Assembly (NCBI RefSeq): GCF_004006235.1
Contig: NZ_CP034753.1
Location: forward strand, 62,001 to 126,000
From: Agromyces sp. LHK192
GTDB taxonomy: Bacteria; Actinomycetota; Actinomycetes; Actinomycetales; Microbacteriaceae
Direction of reading: 5' to 3'
Length of the DNA stretch: 64,000 nucleotides
Shown here: piece by piece, positions 42,429-52,139 of the stretch
Numbering within the stretch: the first letter of the stretch is position 1
Layout of the letters: each line of letters begins with the position of its first letter
Notes under the pieces: model-generated
Databases searched by the model: none
What the model was told of the DNA's origin: nothing
What the model saw: the letters and a program-made list of their open reading frames with translations, nothing else
Translations under genes and position numbers: made by a program

Positions 42429-43835
42429 ATGATCCACCACAGCAGGCGCAGCACCGTCGCCGCGATCGCACTCGCCGCAGCGGGCGCGCTCGTCCTCGCC
42501 GGATGCTCCGCCTCGGAGCCCGAGGACTCCGAGGACGGGCCCGTCACCCTCACGCTCACCTCGAACGCCATCACCGGCGGCAAGAACGCCGCCGAGGCGG
42601 ACTGGATCTCCGACTGGGTGATCCCCGAGTTCGAGGCCGCCATGGAAGAGGAGGGCAAGGACGTCACCGTCGAGTTCGAGCCCCAGGGCGTCGACGACGA
42701 GAACTACAAGACGAAGATCGCGCTCGACCTCCAGTCGGGCGAGGGCGCCGACATCATCAGCATGGACGGCATCTGGGTCGGCGAGTTCGCCGAGGCCGGC
42801 TACATCGCCCCGCTGAGCGACGTCGCCGGCGACGCGGTCGACGAGTGGGAGGGCTGGGACCAGATCCCCGAGGCCGTCCAGGGCGCCGCCTCGTTCGACG
42901 GTGAGCGCTACGGCGTGCCGCAGGGCGCCGACGGTCGCGTGCTCTACTACAACAAGACGCTGTTCGAGCAGGCGGGCCTGCCCGCCGACTGGCAGCCCGA
43001 GAGCTGGGACGACGTGCTGGAGGCGGCACGCGACCTCAAGCAGCTCGACGGCGTCACCCCGATCCAGCTCAACGCGGGCACCGCGATGGGCGAGGCGACG
43101 ACGATGCAGGGTCTCCTGCCGATGCTCGCCGGCACGGGCGAGCAGGTCTACGAGGACGACAAGTGGATCGGCGACTCCGACGGCCTGCGCGACGTGCTCG
43201 ACCTGTACAAGACGATCTACGTCGACGAGGGCCTCGGCGACCCGGTGCTCCAGCAGGAGGCCGCCGGCCGCGACACGTCGTTCCAGCTCTTCGCGCAGAA
43301 CCAGATCGGCATCCTGCTCGAGGGCGACTACTTCTGGCGCAGCGTGATCAACCCCGCCGAGGGCGTCGGCACCGCGCCGATGGCCGACCGCGACACCGTC
43401 GTCGGCTACACGAAGATCCCCTCGGTCGAGCCCGGAGACGGCATCCGCGACCAGGACTTCGTCTCGATGTCGGGCGGCGCGGGCCGTGTGCTCAACCCGA
43501 ACAGCGAGCACCCCGAGCTCGCCTGGGAGCTCCTCGCGTTCATGAACTCGGCCGAGGCCTACGAGGCGCGCACCGCCGGAACCATCTCGATCACGCCGCG
43601 CACCGACGTCAACGAGACGATCCTCGCCGACGACCCGATGCTCACGTACATCAACGAGGAGGTGCTGCCGATCACGGCGTACCGCCCGCCGCTCGCGGCG
43701 TACCCGCAGGTGTCGGCCGCGCTCCAGCAGGCCACGCTGGACGTGGTCGTCGGCTCGAGCGTCGATGACGCGATGTCGACCTACGTCGGCGAGGTCACCG
43801 ACATCGTCGGAGAAGACGCGGTTTCGGGCAACTGA
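42429..43835 (+). CDS. ABC sugar-binding lipoprotein
   Basis: A 468-residue extracellular solute-binding protein of family 1 (carbohydrate). Signal peptide with lipobox VLAGCSAS, so lipid-anchored at Cys26. After an acidic linker (SEPEDSEDG) the bilobal domain follows: GADIISMDGIWVGEFAEAG, DGRVLYYNKTLFEQAG and EHPELAWELLAFMNS are typical. It captures the glycoside for the two permeases downstream. GAGAGG precedes the ATG. Its stop overlaps the permease start by one base. Confidence 0.92.
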   Translation: MIHHSRRSTVAAIALAAAGALVLAGCSASEPEDSEDGPVTLTLTSNAITGGKNAAEADWISDWVIPEFEAAMEEEGKDVTVEFEPQGVDDENYKTKIALDLQSGEGADIISMDGIWVGEFAEAGYIAPLSDVAGDAVDEWEGWDQIPEAVQGAASFDGERYGVPQGADGRVLYYNKTLFEQAGLPADWQPESWDDVLEAARDLKQLDGVTPIQLNAGTAMGEATTMQGLLPMLAGTGEQVYEDDKWIGDSDGLRDVLDLYKTIYVDEGLGDPVLQQEAAGRDTSFQLFAQNQIGILLEGDYFWRSVINPAEGVGTAPMADRDTVVGYTKIPSVEPGDGIRDQDFVSMSGGAGRVLNPNSEHPELAWELLAFMNSAEAYEARTAGTISITPRTDVNETILADDPMLTYINEEVLPITAYRPPLAAYPQVSAALQQATLDVVVGSSVDDAMSTYVGEVTDIVGEDAVSGN

Positions 43836-44773
43836 TGACCACCAGCAGTACCGCAACACCGACGGCGGGGCGCGCCACAGCGCCCCGCCGCCGGCGGGCC
43901 GAAGACGTGGCCGGCCTGGGCACCGCCCGGGCCGGGCTCTTCGTCGCCCCCGCACTGATCATCATCGGGCTGTTCCTGCTGTTCCCCGCGGTGTGGACGA
44001 TCTGGCTCGGCATGACCGACTACCGGCTGACCGGCCTCCAGGCCGCATCGCCCGAGTTCGTCGGCCTCGACAACTACGCCGAGGCGCTCACCGACTCCGC
44101 GTTCTGGAACTCGCTCTGGCTCACGCTGATCTTCGTGATCGCGTCGGGCATCCTCGGGCAGACCCTCATCGGCTTCGCGCTCGCGTGGAGCATCCGCAAC
44201 CTCCAGGGCTGGGCGAAGTCGCTCATCGAGGGGCTCGTGCTCGCGGCCTGGGTGATCCCGGCCTCGGTCGCCTCGTTCCTCTGGCTCGCGCTGCTCGACC
44301 GCCGTACCGGCACCGTCAACGCGCTGCTCGGCACCGAGGGCGCCGCATGGCTGATCGACCACCCGATGGAGGCGATCATCATCTTCAACATCTGGGTGGG
44401 CACCGCCTTCTCGATGCAGCTGTTCTCCTCGGCGCTGAGCGCCGTGCCGCCCTCGCAGATCGAGAGCGCGAAGATGGTCGGTGCGTCGGGCTGGCAGCAG
44501 CTGCGCGACGTGATCGTGCCCAACATCAAGGGCCACATCCTCACGAACACGCTGCTCATCACGCTCTGGACGTTCAACACGTTCACGCCGTACCTCGTCA
44601 CCGCGGGCGGCCCGAACGGCAAGACCGAGATCCTCTCGGTCTACATCTACGAGACGGCGATCCCCGGCGGCCAGCTCGGCCTGGGTGCGGCGATCTCGCT
44701 CATCATGCTGCTGATCAATCTCGTCATCGCGCTCGGCTACATGCGCGTGTCGCAGGGGAGGAAGAAGCGATGA
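43835..44773 (+). CDS. ABC sugar permease 1 (MalF/UgpA type)
   Basis: A 312-residue inner-membrane permease with six helices. The cytoplasmic EAA-type loop reads ESAKMVGASGWQQLRDVIVPNIK near residue 210, which docks on the ATPase. The N-terminal 25 residues are Thr/Ala/Arg-rich. ATG overlaps the binding-protein TGA; stop overlaps the next permease (ATGA), so the importer subunits are translated in sequence. Confidence 0.92.
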   Translation: MTTSSTATPTAGRATAPRRRRAEDVAGLGTARAGLFVAPALIIIGLFLLFPAVWTIWLGMTDYRLTGLQAASPEFVGLDNYAEALTDSAFWNSLWLTLIFVIASGILGQTLIGFALAWSIRNLQGWAKSLIEGLVLAAWVIPASVASFLWLALLDRRTGTVNALLGTEGAAWLIDHPMEAIIIFNIWVGTAFSMQLFSSALSAVPPSQIESAKMVGASGWQQLRDVIVPNIKGHILTNTLLITLWTFNTFTPYLVTAGGPNGKTEILSVYIYETAIPGGQLGLGAAISLIMLLINLVIALGYMRVSQGRKKR

Positions 44774-45699
44774 CCGCCTCGCCGAACAAGGCCGCCTCGC
44801 CGAACAAGTCCGACTCGCAGGTCGAGACCGACTCGCCGGCCAAGACCGACTCGCCGGTCAGGACGGTCGCCCGCGACAAGACCGTGCGGCACTATGTCGC
44901 CCGCGTCGTGTTCGCCGTCACCATGACGCTCGTTGGCGTGCTGTTCGCGCTGCCGATGGTGTGGCTCGTGCTCGCGCCGTTCGACGCGACGCCGACGCTG
45001 TCGCTCGAGTGGCCGGACTGGACCCTCGACAACTTCGCCCGGCTCGCCGAGAACCCGTACGCGCTGCGTTCGATCGGCAACTCGCTGATCCTGGGCGTCG
45101 GCACGATGGTGATCGTCGTCGTGCTCGGTGCGCTCGCCGCGTACGCGATGAGCCGCATCCGCATCCCCGGTCGCGACGGCATCCTGTACGCCCTGCTGCT
45201 GCTCTCGTCGATCGTGACCGGCACCGCGGCCATGGTCCCGACGTTCCAGATCATCACCCAGCTCGGCCTGATCAACAACTACGTCGGCGTGCTGCTCGTG
45301 CTGGCCGGAGGCATCCTGCCCACGGTGATCTTCATCCTCAAGGACTTCATGGACTCGATCCCGAAGTCGTACGAGGAGTCGGCGCGGCTGTACGGCGCGG
45401 GTCCGTTCCGGATCCTGCGCGACGTGGTCGTGCCGATCGCCCGGCCGGGCCTCGCGTTCATCTCCATCTGGACGATCGTGCAGGTGTGGGCGAACTTCCT
45501 CGTGCCGTTCATCCTGCTGCGCAGCCCCGACCTGCAGCCGGCGGCCGTGCTCATGTACACCTTCTACACGGAGAGCGGCCAGGCCGACCTCCGCCTCATC
45601 TCGACCTTCGCGCTGCTGTTCTCCGCGCCGGTCCTCATCATCTACTTCGTCGTGAACCGTCGTTACGGGTTCCGCTTCCATGGAGGTATCAAGTCCTGA
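44770..45699 (+). CDS. ABC sugar permease 2 (MalG/UgpE type) with N-terminal hexapeptide repeat
   Basis: A 309-residue permease with six helices and the EAA loop YEESARLYGAGPFRILRDVVVP near residue 200. Unusual is the N-terminus: five six-residue units with the pattern x-A/D-S-P-x-K (TASPNK, AASPNK, SDSQVE, TDSPAK, TDSPVR; residues 2-31), encoded by five 18-base units at 44773-44862. This tail would lie in the cytosol and is absent from standard MalG proteins. TGATG overlap with the ATPase gene. Confidence 0.92.
   Translation: MTASPNKAASPNKSDSQVETDSPAKTDSPVRTVARDKTVRHYVARVVFAVTMTLVGVLFALPMVWLVLAPFDATPTLSLEWPDWTLDNFARLAENPYALRSIGNSLILGVGTMVIVVVLGALAAYAMSRIRIPGRDGILYALLLLSSIVTGTAAMVPTFQIITQLGLINNYVGVLLVLAGGILPTVIFILKDFMDSIPKSYEESARLYGAGPFRILRDVVVPIARPGLAFISIWTIVQVWANFLVPFILLRSPDLQPAAVLMYTFYTESGQADLRLISTFALLFSAPVLIIYFVVNRRYGFRFHGGIKS
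44773..44862 (+). repeat. Five 18-base in-frame units in the permease 2 start
   Basis: The first two units differ by one base (ACCGCCTCGCCGAACAAG / G instead of A at position 1); units 4 and 5 differ at the end, unit 3 is the most diverged. The array starts directly after the ATG codon. Unit length equals that of the iolB array. Confidence 0.85.
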
Positions 45700-46775
45700 T
45701 GGCCGGCATCAACGCCACCCAACTCGTGAAGGAGTACCCCGGCGGGGTGCGCGGCGTCGACGAGGTCGACGTCGAGATCCAGGACGGCGAGTTCTTCGCG
45801 CTGCTCGGCCCGTCGGGCTGCGGCAAGACCACCCTGCTCCGCTCGATCGCGGGCCTCGAGGCGATCACGGGCGGGCAGCTCGTGATCGGCGACCGGGATG
45901 TCACGAACGCCGAGCCCGGCGAGCGTGGCGTCGCGATGGTGTTCCAGGACTACGCGCTGTTCCCGCACATGGACGTCGCCGACAACATCGCGTACCCGCT
46001 GCGCATCAAGCGGGTGAAGCGCGACGAGCGCCGCGCGACCGCGTCGAAGGTCGCCGACGGGCTGTCGCTGCAGGGGCTCATCGAGCGCCGGCCCGGCCAG
46101 CTCTCGGGCGGCCAGCAGCAGCGCGTCGCCCTGGCGCGCGCCGTCGCGACCCGCCCCGACGTGCTGCTGCTCGACGAGCCGCTCTCGAACCTCGACGCGC
46201 GGCTGCGCCTCGAGGCGCGCACGTTCCTCAAGGAGCTCCAGCGCGACCTCGGCGTGACGACCGTGTTCGTCACGCACGACCAGGCGGAGGCGCTCGCGCT
46301 CGCCGACCGCATCGCGGTCATGAAGTCGGGCAAGCTGCAGCAGATCGGCACGCCGCGCGAGGTGTTCCAGCGTCCGAACAACACGTTCGTCGCGGGCTTC
46401 ATCGGGTCGAACCCGATGAACCTGCTCGCGGGCACGGTGCAGGGTTCGCGCGTCGCGCTGGGCGACGACGTGACGGTTCCGCTGGCGCCGGGCACCGACG
46501 GGCTCGTGCGCGAGGGCCAGAGCGTGGTCTGGGGCATGCGGCCCGAGTACCTGCGCTGGGTCACCGCCGAGGAGCCGGGGGCGATCCCGGCAGAGGTCGG
46601 CGTCGTCGAGAACCTCGGCGCGAGCGTGCTCATCGTCGTCAACGCGGGTGGCCACAAGGTGCAGGTCTCGGTGCCGGAGGATCACGAGCCGGCGCCGGGC
46701 GACCGCGGCTGGATCGTGCCGAACACGGCCAAGTCGCTGCTGTTCGACGCCGATTCCGGCGACCGGATCGGCTGA
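45699..46775 (+). CDS. ABC sugar importer ATPase (MsmX/UgpC type)
   Basis: A 358-residue ATPase. Walker A GPSGCGKTT (residues about 37-45), Q-loop VFQDYALFPHM, signature LSGGQQQR, Walker B VLLLDEPLSNLD and the switch histidine in VTHDQAEAL. The C-terminal 120 residues form the TOBE regulatory domain typical of carbohydrate importers (GMRPEYLRW). Powers uptake through the two permeases. Unlike many actinobacterial importers, which share one ATPase, this operon has its own. Confidence 0.93.
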   Translation: MAGINATQLVKEYPGGVRGVDEVDVEIQDGEFFALLGPSGCGKTTLLRSIAGLEAITGGQLVIGDRDVTNAEPGERGVAMVFQDYALFPHMDVADNIAYPLRIKRVKRDERRATASKVADGLSLQGLIERRPGQLSGGQQQRVALARAVATRPDVLLLDEPLSNLDARLRLEARTFLKELQRDLGVTTVFVTHDQAEALALADRIAVMKSGKLQQIGTPREVFQRPNNTFVAGFIGSNPMNLLAGTVQGSRVALGDDVTVPLAPGTDGLVREGQSVVWGMRPEYLRWVTAEEPGAIPAEVGVVENLGASVLIVVNAGGHKVQVSVPEDHEPAPGDRGWIVPNTAKSLLFDADSGDRIG

Positions 46776-46777
46776 CC

Positions 46778-48034
46778 ATGACCGTGATCCGGCGTCGCGT
46801 CCACGTCACCGTCGACCAGCAGAACGAGCAGCGGTACCTGCCGGTGCCGTTCGAGGTGCCGCCCGGCACCGATTCGCTCGAGGTCGTGATCCGCTTCGAC
46901 CCGACGGAGTCGGGCATCGATCTCGGCTGCGACGGCGCGGCGGGATGGCGCGGATGGTCGGGCGGTGCGCGCACCGACTACGTCATCGCGCGCGACGACG
47001 CGACGCCGGGGTACCTGCCGGGCGAGCCGGAGCCGGGGGAGTGGAACGTCGTGCTGGGCCTGCACCGGGTGCCGGCGCAGGGTGTCGACGTCGACGTCGA
47101 GATCACGATCCCGGCGAGTCGGCCGGTTCCCCCGATTCCGGATGCCGCGCCGGCGACCCGCGCGGTCCGCGGGAGCGATCGCGGGCTCCCGGCGGAGCCC
47201 GGTCTCACCTGGTTCGCGGGGGACTTCCACGGGCACACGATCCACTCCGACGGCCGCCTGCCGATCGGCGGGCTCGCGGCGCTCGGCGTGGCATCGGGTC
47301 TCGACTTCCTCGCCGTGACCGACCACAACACGACGAGCCACCACGCGCACCTGCCCGCCGAGGGCGCGAAGCACGGCATCACGCTGCTGCCGGGCCAGGA
47401 GGTCACGACCCACCTCGGGCACGCGAACGCGTTCGGCGACATCGGCTTCATCGACTTCCGCCGGCCCGCGCAGGAGTGGGTCGACGAGGTCGAGCGGCGC
47501 GGCGGCGTGCTCAGCATCAACCATCCGATCTCGGGCGACTGCTCGTGGGTGCACCGCCTCGAGCGGCGGCCCGCAGCGGTCGAGCTGTGGCATGCGACCT
47601 GGTACCTCGAGCTCATCTCGACGGCGCCGTTCTCGTGGTTCCGCACCTGGCCCGAGGGCGCGACCCTCCTCGGAGGCAGCGACTTCCACATGCTGGAGGA
47701 GCCGCAGCGCCCGGGTACGCCGACGACGTGGGTCGCGGCGGAGGATGCCTCGGCCGAGGCGATCCTCGAGGGCGTGCGTGCCGGCCGCACCGCGATCACG
47801 GGCACCGGCAGCTTCGACGGCCAGGTGCTCATGCCGCAGCTGATGGGCGTTCCCGCGCTCGTCCGTCTCGGCGGCGACGTCGTCGCGGTCGATGCCGAGG
47901 GGCTCGTGCTCGTCGACGGCGCGGGCAACCGGCGGAGCGTGCGCTCCGCGCGCGAGACGTTCGCCGCCGACCCGGCCGACGGCCCGTACCACCTCGTCCT
48001 CGCCGACCGGCGCATCCTGGCGCTCTGCGCCTGA
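46778..48034 (+). CDS. CehA/McbA-type PHP-domain metallohydrolase
   Basis: A 418-residue protein with a beta-rich N-terminal part (about 1-140) and a PHP (polymerase and histidinol phosphatase) domain: DFHGHTIHSDGRLP near residue 150, AVTDHNTTSHHAH near 185, INHPISGDC near 247 and GSDFHM near 306 form the metal cluster. PHP enzymes split phosphate esters; the CehA/McbA group also includes carbaryl and cyclic compound hydrolases. No signal peptide, so cytosolic. In this operon, cleavage of a phosphoester or phosphodiester of the imported glycoside is a reasonable guess. Confidence 0.85.
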   Translation: MTVIRRRVHVTVDQQNEQRYLPVPFEVPPGTDSLEVVIRFDPTESGIDLGCDGAAGWRGWSGGARTDYVIARDDATPGYLPGEPEPGEWNVVLGLHRVPAQGVDVDVEITIPASRPVPPIPDAAPATRAVRGSDRGLPAEPGLTWFAGDFHGHTIHSDGRLPIGGLAALGVASGLDFLAVTDHNTTSHHAHLPAEGAKHGITLLPGQEVTTHLGHANAFGDIGFIDFRRPAQEWVDEVERRGGVLSINHPISGDCSWVHRLERRPAAVELWHATWYLELISTAPFSWFRTWPEGATLLGGSDFHMLEEPQRPGTPTTWVAAEDASAEAILEGVRAGRTAITGTGSFDGQVLMPQLMGVPALVRLGGDVVAVDAEGLVLVDGAGNRRSVRSARETFAADPADGPYHLVLADRRILALCA

Positions 48035-48121
48035 GGCATCCGGCCCGCCGCCCACTTCCCCCAGTACCGCAACGGCACCACCAGCATCACCCGTACCGCA
48101 CCACCGAAGGAGCTTCCGCAC

Positions 48122-50968
48122 ATGTCGACCCCGAACCCGTCGATCCCCGACGAGATCGTCGTCGTTCCCCACACGCACTGGGACCGCGAGTGGTACGAAC
48201 CGCACGACGTGTTCCGGCTGCGCCTCGTGCACATGCTCGACCGCCTGCTCGACACGCTCGAGCAGAACCCGGGGTACCGGTTCACGCTCGACGGCCAGGC
48301 CGCCGCGATCGACGACTACCTCGAGATCCGTCCCGACCAGCGCGACCGGGTCGCGGCGGCGGTCGAGCGCGGGCAGCTGGCGATCGGACCGTTCCTGATC
48401 CTCCTCGACGAGTTCCTGTGCGACGGCGAGACGATCATCCGCAACCTCGAGCTCGGTATCCGCGCCAGCCGCCGGATCGGACCCGAGATGCGCGTCGGCT
48501 ACCTGCCCGACATGTTCGGCCACTCGGCGCAGATGCCGCAGGTGCTGCGCGGCTTCGGCATCCGCGACGCGATGATGTGGCGCGGCGTGCCGGCGCGCGT
48601 CGATCGCCACGCGTTCGCGTGGTCGGCACCCGACGGCTCGACGGTGCGTGCCGAGTACCTCTTCGACGGGTACGGCAACGCGCTCGACCTGTTCGCCCTG
48701 CCGGGCCAGCTCGAGTCCCTCGTCGGCGACTACCGCGAGGCGGTCGCGTCCTGGTACGGCTCCGAGCCGATCCTCGGCATGCTCGGCACCGACCACTTCG
48801 CGCCGCCCGCCGACCTGATGGACGTCGTCGGTGCAGCGGATGCCTCCGCGATGGGCGCCGCGATGACCGTCGACACGGTCGACGGCTACCTGCGCCGGGC
48901 CGCGCCCGAGTGGGCCGCCGGCGACGACGCCGCGCTCGGCTCGCTGCCCGCCGTCGCGGGCGAGCTCCGCTCGCACCTGCGCGGCAACCTGCTGCCGGGC
49001 GTCTACTCGATCCGCACGAACCTCAAGCAGGCGATGTCGGATGCCGAGCGCCACCTGTCGACCGCAGAACGACTGGATGCCGCGTTCGGCGCCGACGACC
49101 ACCGCGGGTTCTTCGACACCGCGTGGTACCGCCTCGTCGAGAGCACCGCGCACGACTCGGTCACCGGCTGCGGCGTGGACGCCACCGCCGACCAGGTCGA
49201 GAGCCGCCTCAAGACCGCCGCGAACGTGGCCCGCGGCGTCATGTTGCGCACGATGGAGGGACTCGCGGCATCCGTCGATCCCGAACGCTACGTCGTCGCC
49301 AACGCGACCGGCTTCGCGCGCCGCGCCCACGTCGAGATCCGGTTGCACGCGCCCGACCCGGCTGCGCTCGGCGACGGCGTGCAGCTGCTCGAGTCGCTGC
49401 CCGAGGTGCTCGGCGACGAGATCATGACGACGGCGCAGTTGCGCCGCCTGCTCCTGCGCATCCACGGCCGCGAACTCTTCGGCCAGCTCATCAACGACTG
49501 GGCCTTCAGCGACGCCGGCATCCGCTTCGACGTCGCCGAGGCGCCCGTCGGCGAATTCGACCTGGCCGCGTTCACCGAGGCGCTCGAGGCACGCATCGCC
49601 GCCGACCCGTCGGGCGAGCGCGAGTGGCGCATCGAGATCATCGCAGCGCCGCGCACGACCGCGCTCGTCGGCGTCGAGGTCGGCGGCGTCGCCGTCGCCG
49701 AGGTCGACCCCGCCACGGCGCCGTCGGCCGGCGACCCGGTGCGGGTCGGCGACCGATCGCTCGCCAACGGGCAAGTGTCGGTCGAGGTGCTGCCCTCGGG
49801 GTCGGTGCGCATCGAGTCCGCCGACGGCACGGTGTTCGACGAGGCGCTGCGACTCGTCGACGAGGGTGACCGCGGCGACTCCTACAACTTCGGCCCGCTC
49901 GCCGGCGATGCGGGCATCACCGACCCGAGCTCGGTCGAGGTTTCGGTGCTCGAGCGCGGCCCGGTGCGCGGCCGCCTGCTCGTGCGCCGCACCTACGACG
50001 TGCCCGTCGGCGTCGACGCCACCGACCGCGACCGCCGTGTGGCGGCCACGACGCCGCTCGTCGTCGACACCGTGCTCGAACTGCGCGAGACCGAGCCGAT
50101 GCTGCGGGTCGCCATGGACTTCGTGAACCCCGTCGCCGACCACCGCCTGCGCGTGCTCGTGCCGACGGCGGTCGCCGATGTGGCCGTCTCGTCGGCCGCG
50201 GGCCAGTACGCCGTGACCGACCGAGGCCGCACCGGCGAGGGCGGCGGCGGCGAATTCCCGCTGCCGACCTTCCCCGCCGCGCGGTTCGTGCACGCGGGCT
50301 CGGCGAGCCTGCTCGTCACCAAGCACTCCGAGTACGAGATCGTCGGCGACGAGCGATCGGGCGACGACGCGATCGCACTCACCCTCGTGCGTTCGGTCGG
50401 CATGATGAGCGTCAACGTGCACCCGCTGCGCGACGAGCCCGCCGGCGCCGAGTTCGCCGTGCCCGGGGCGCAGTACCTCGGCGTGCGGGTGCACACCGAG
50501 TTCGCGGTGCTGCCAGCGGCCGCCGGTTGGGCCGAGGCCGGCACCGCCCGCTGGGCCGAGCTCCTGCGGGTCGACCCGGCGGTCGCCCGCGGCACGCGCG
50601 GAGGCCCCGCCGTGGTCGGCGGCGTCGCCGGCGCCGGGGGAGCCGCCGAAGGCGCCGAGCTGCCCTCGGGTGCGGCGATCGAGCTGTCTGGCGATGTCGT
50701 GCTCGAGTCGCTCCGCGAGGTGACGCCCGTCGATGCGGGCGGCGGCGCGTCCGCCGCTGCGCCGGTGTGGGAGGCACGGTTCGTGAACTACCGCGACCGG
50801 CCGCAGGTGCTCGGCGCCGAGGCATCCGGCACCTGGGACCGCACCGACCTCGCGGGGCAGGTGATCGAGCGCGACGTCGACCTCGCCGCGTTCGAGATCG
50901 GCGCGGCGCGCATCGAGACGTTCCGGCGCTGGTCGCCGCGATCGGATGTCACCCCCGGTCACGGGTGA
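48122..50968 (+). CDS. GH38 alpha-mannosidase
   Basis: A 948-residue family 38 alpha-mannosidase, which removes terminal alpha-linked mannose with a zinc ion and retention of configuration. The N-terminal HTHWDREWY (residues 17-25) binds zinc; the catalytic nucleophile is about Asp130 in YLPDMFGHSAQMPQ; the linker and beta domains follow (DSYNFGPL near 585). No signal peptide, so it works on an imported substrate. GAAGGAG precedes the ATG. Residues about 835-870 are a Gly/Ala-rich insertion (GGVAGAGGAAEGAE) not expected in the fold. Confidence 0.92.
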   Translation: MSTPNPSIPDEIVVVPHTHWDREWYEPHDVFRLRLVHMLDRLLDTLEQNPGYRFTLDGQAAAIDDYLEIRPDQRDRVAAAVERGQLAIGPFLILLDEFLCDGETIIRNLELGIRASRRIGPEMRVGYLPDMFGHSAQMPQVLRGFGIRDAMMWRGVPARVDRHAFAWSAPDGSTVRAEYLFDGYGNALDLFALPGQLESLVGDYREAVASWYGSEPILGMLGTDHFAPPADLMDVVGAADASAMGAAMTVDTVDGYLRRAAPEWAAGDDAALGSLPAVAGELRSHLRGNLLPGVYSIRTNLKQAMSDAERHLSTAERLDAAFGADDHRGFFDTAWYRLVESTAHDSVTGCGVDATADQVESRLKTAANVARGVMLRTMEGLAASVDPERYVVANATGFARRAHVEIRLHAPDPAALGDGVQLLESLPEVLGDEIMTTAQLRRLLLRIHGRELFGQLINDWAFSDAGIRFDVAEAPVGEFDLAAFTEALEARIAADPSGEREWRIEIIAAPRTTALVGVEVGGVAVAEVDPATAPSAGDPVRVGDRSLANGQVSVEVLPSGSVRIESADGTVFDEALRLVDEGDRGDSYNFGPLAGDAGITDPSSVEVSVLERGPVRGRLLVRRTYDVPVGVDATDRDRRVAATTPLVVDTVLELRETEPMLRVAMDFVNPVADHRLRVLVPTAVADVAVSSAAGQYAVTDRGRTGEGGGGEFPLPTFPAARFVHAGSASLLVTKHSEYEIVGDERSGDDAIALTLVRSVGMMSVNVHPLRDEPAGAEFAVPGAQYLGVRVHTEFAVLPAAAGWAEAGTARWAELLRVDPAVARGTRGGPAVVGGVAGAGGAAEGAELPSGAAIELSGDVVLESLREVTPVDAGGGASAAAPVWEARFVNYRDRPQVLGAEASGTWDRTDLAGQVIERDVDLAAFEIGAARIETFRRWSPRSDVTPGHG

Positions 50969-50992
50969 TCGCGCGAGGCCGCGCGGCACTAC

Positions 50993-51010
50993 TGTCAGAT
51001 CATTCCGACA
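50993..51010. promoter_or_regulatory. Probable GntR autoregulatory operator
   Basis: Imperfect palindrome TGTCAGA-TCAT-TCCGACA (one mismatch in seven) 15 bases before the GntR start codon, in the 57-base gap after the mannosidase gene. Shares the TGTCAGA word with the operon promoter at 40233. Confidence 0.6.
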
Positions 51011-51025
51011 ACCTGGAGAGGCCCA

Positions 51026-51790
51026 ATGCCCCAGCTACCCGAGCAGCGGCTCCCCGTCGAGCTGTTCCTCGACCTCGATCGAGGCGGGCCGGTGCCGCTC
51101 TACTATCAGATCTCGAGCCGACTCGAGCAGGCGATCCGCGACCAGACGCTGCCGGCCGGGGCGCGGCTCGAGAACGAGGTCGCGCTCGCCGCACGGCTCG
51201 GGCTGTCGCGGCCGACGATCCGCCGGGCCATCCAGGACCTCGTCGACCAGGGGCTGCTGGTGCGTCGGCGCGGCATCGGCACCCAGGTCGTGCACGGCAA
51301 GGTGACGCGCAATGTCGAGCTCACGAGCCTCTTCGAGGACCTCGAGCGGTCGGGCCAGAAGCCCGAGACGACGGTGCTGTCGATCGAGCAGGTCGGTGCC
51401 GACGCCGAGGTCGCCGAGGCGCTCGGCGTGGCGGTCGACAGCCCGGTGCTGCACATCTCGCGCCTGCGCAGCGCTGACGGCGTGCCGCTCGCCCTCCTCG
51501 ACAACGTGCTGCCCGAGGCCTTCATCGACCTCGACCACGACGACCTCGAGAAGCACGGGTTGTACCAGCTCCTGCGGGCGCGCGGCGTGACCATGCGGGT
51601 CGCGAAGCAGCGCATCGGCGCCCGAGCGGCGTCGAACGCCGAGGCCGAGCTGCTCGACCTGCCCGGACACGCGCCCGTGCTCACGATGTCGCGCACCGCG
51701 TTCGACAACTCGGGCGTCGCCATCGAGTTCGGGCAGCACTGCTACCGCCCCGACCGCTACTCGTTCGAGGTCACGCTCGTCGACCGGTAA
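51026..51790 (+). CDS. GntR-family (HutC/UTRA) transcriptional regulator
   Basis: A 254-residue repressor: N-terminal GntR winged helix (about residues 20-90: GARLENEVALAARLGLSRPTIRRAIQDL) and C-terminal UTRA ligand domain (about 105-250, RLRSADGVPLALLDN). UTRA regulators commonly sense sugar phosphates or the pathway's own intermediates. As last gene of the mannosidase operon with its own operator, it probably represses this operon and perhaps the iolC operon coming from the other side. GGAGAGG precedes the ATG. Confidence 0.9.
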   Translation: MPQLPEQRLPVELFLDLDRGGPVPLYYQISSRLEQAIRDQTLPAGARLENEVALAARLGLSRPTIRRAIQDLVDQGLLVRRRGIGTQVVHGKVTRNVELTSLFEDLERSGQKPETTVLSIEQVGADAEVAEALGVAVDSPVLHISRLRSADGVPLALLDNVLPEAFIDLDHDDLEKHGLYQLLRARGVTMRVAKQRIGARAASNAEAELLDLPGHAPVLTMSRTAFDNSGVAIEFGQHCYRPDRYSFEVTLVDR

Positions 51791-52139
51791 GTGAGCCCTC
51801 ACCCCGTCCGCGCATGCCGCCCCGCGCGCCCCTCGTCTCGCTCTTGCGGTACACGAAGCTCGTCTCGAATTGCCGTGGGCTCAGCGCATGCTCGGGACTG
51901 TAGCGCTTGACGCCCCTTCACCGGGCATTTTCGCGGGCGGGGCTTACGGGAATCCACCCCTGTCAGGATTCTCACGTGCCTGCGTTCGTCGGCGAAGGGC
52001 CGGCTCACGGTTCGCACGCCGCCTGTCAAAGTCCGAAGTCGGCTGCACGAATGTACGAACTCGACTGCACAGTCGTTAGCGTGCCCTGCGAGCGACCGTC
52101 ATTCGCGCACTCTCTCGGCTCAAGGCCAGCGGATCAGCG
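51791..52139. other. Intergenic stretch of 349 bases without a gene
   Basis: Between the GntR gene and the convergent lipoprotein gene. Base composition falls to a visibly lower GC content than in the preceding operon. Short open frames on both strands lack ribosome sites. I see no RNA gene, repeat or convincing terminator; the small GTGAG/CTCAC repeat right after the GntR stop has too small a loop. Confidence 0.4.

Noticed and set aside
46682..50989. Minus-strand open frame of 1435 codons opposite the PHP and mannosidase genes
   Set aside because: It is an antisense shadow produced by high third-position GC; it shows no domain and lies fully opposite two well-supported genes.
51791..51802. 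GTGAG/CTCAC repeat as terminator of the GntR gene
   Set aside because: The loop would be only two bases, so a hairpin of five pairs is not stable.
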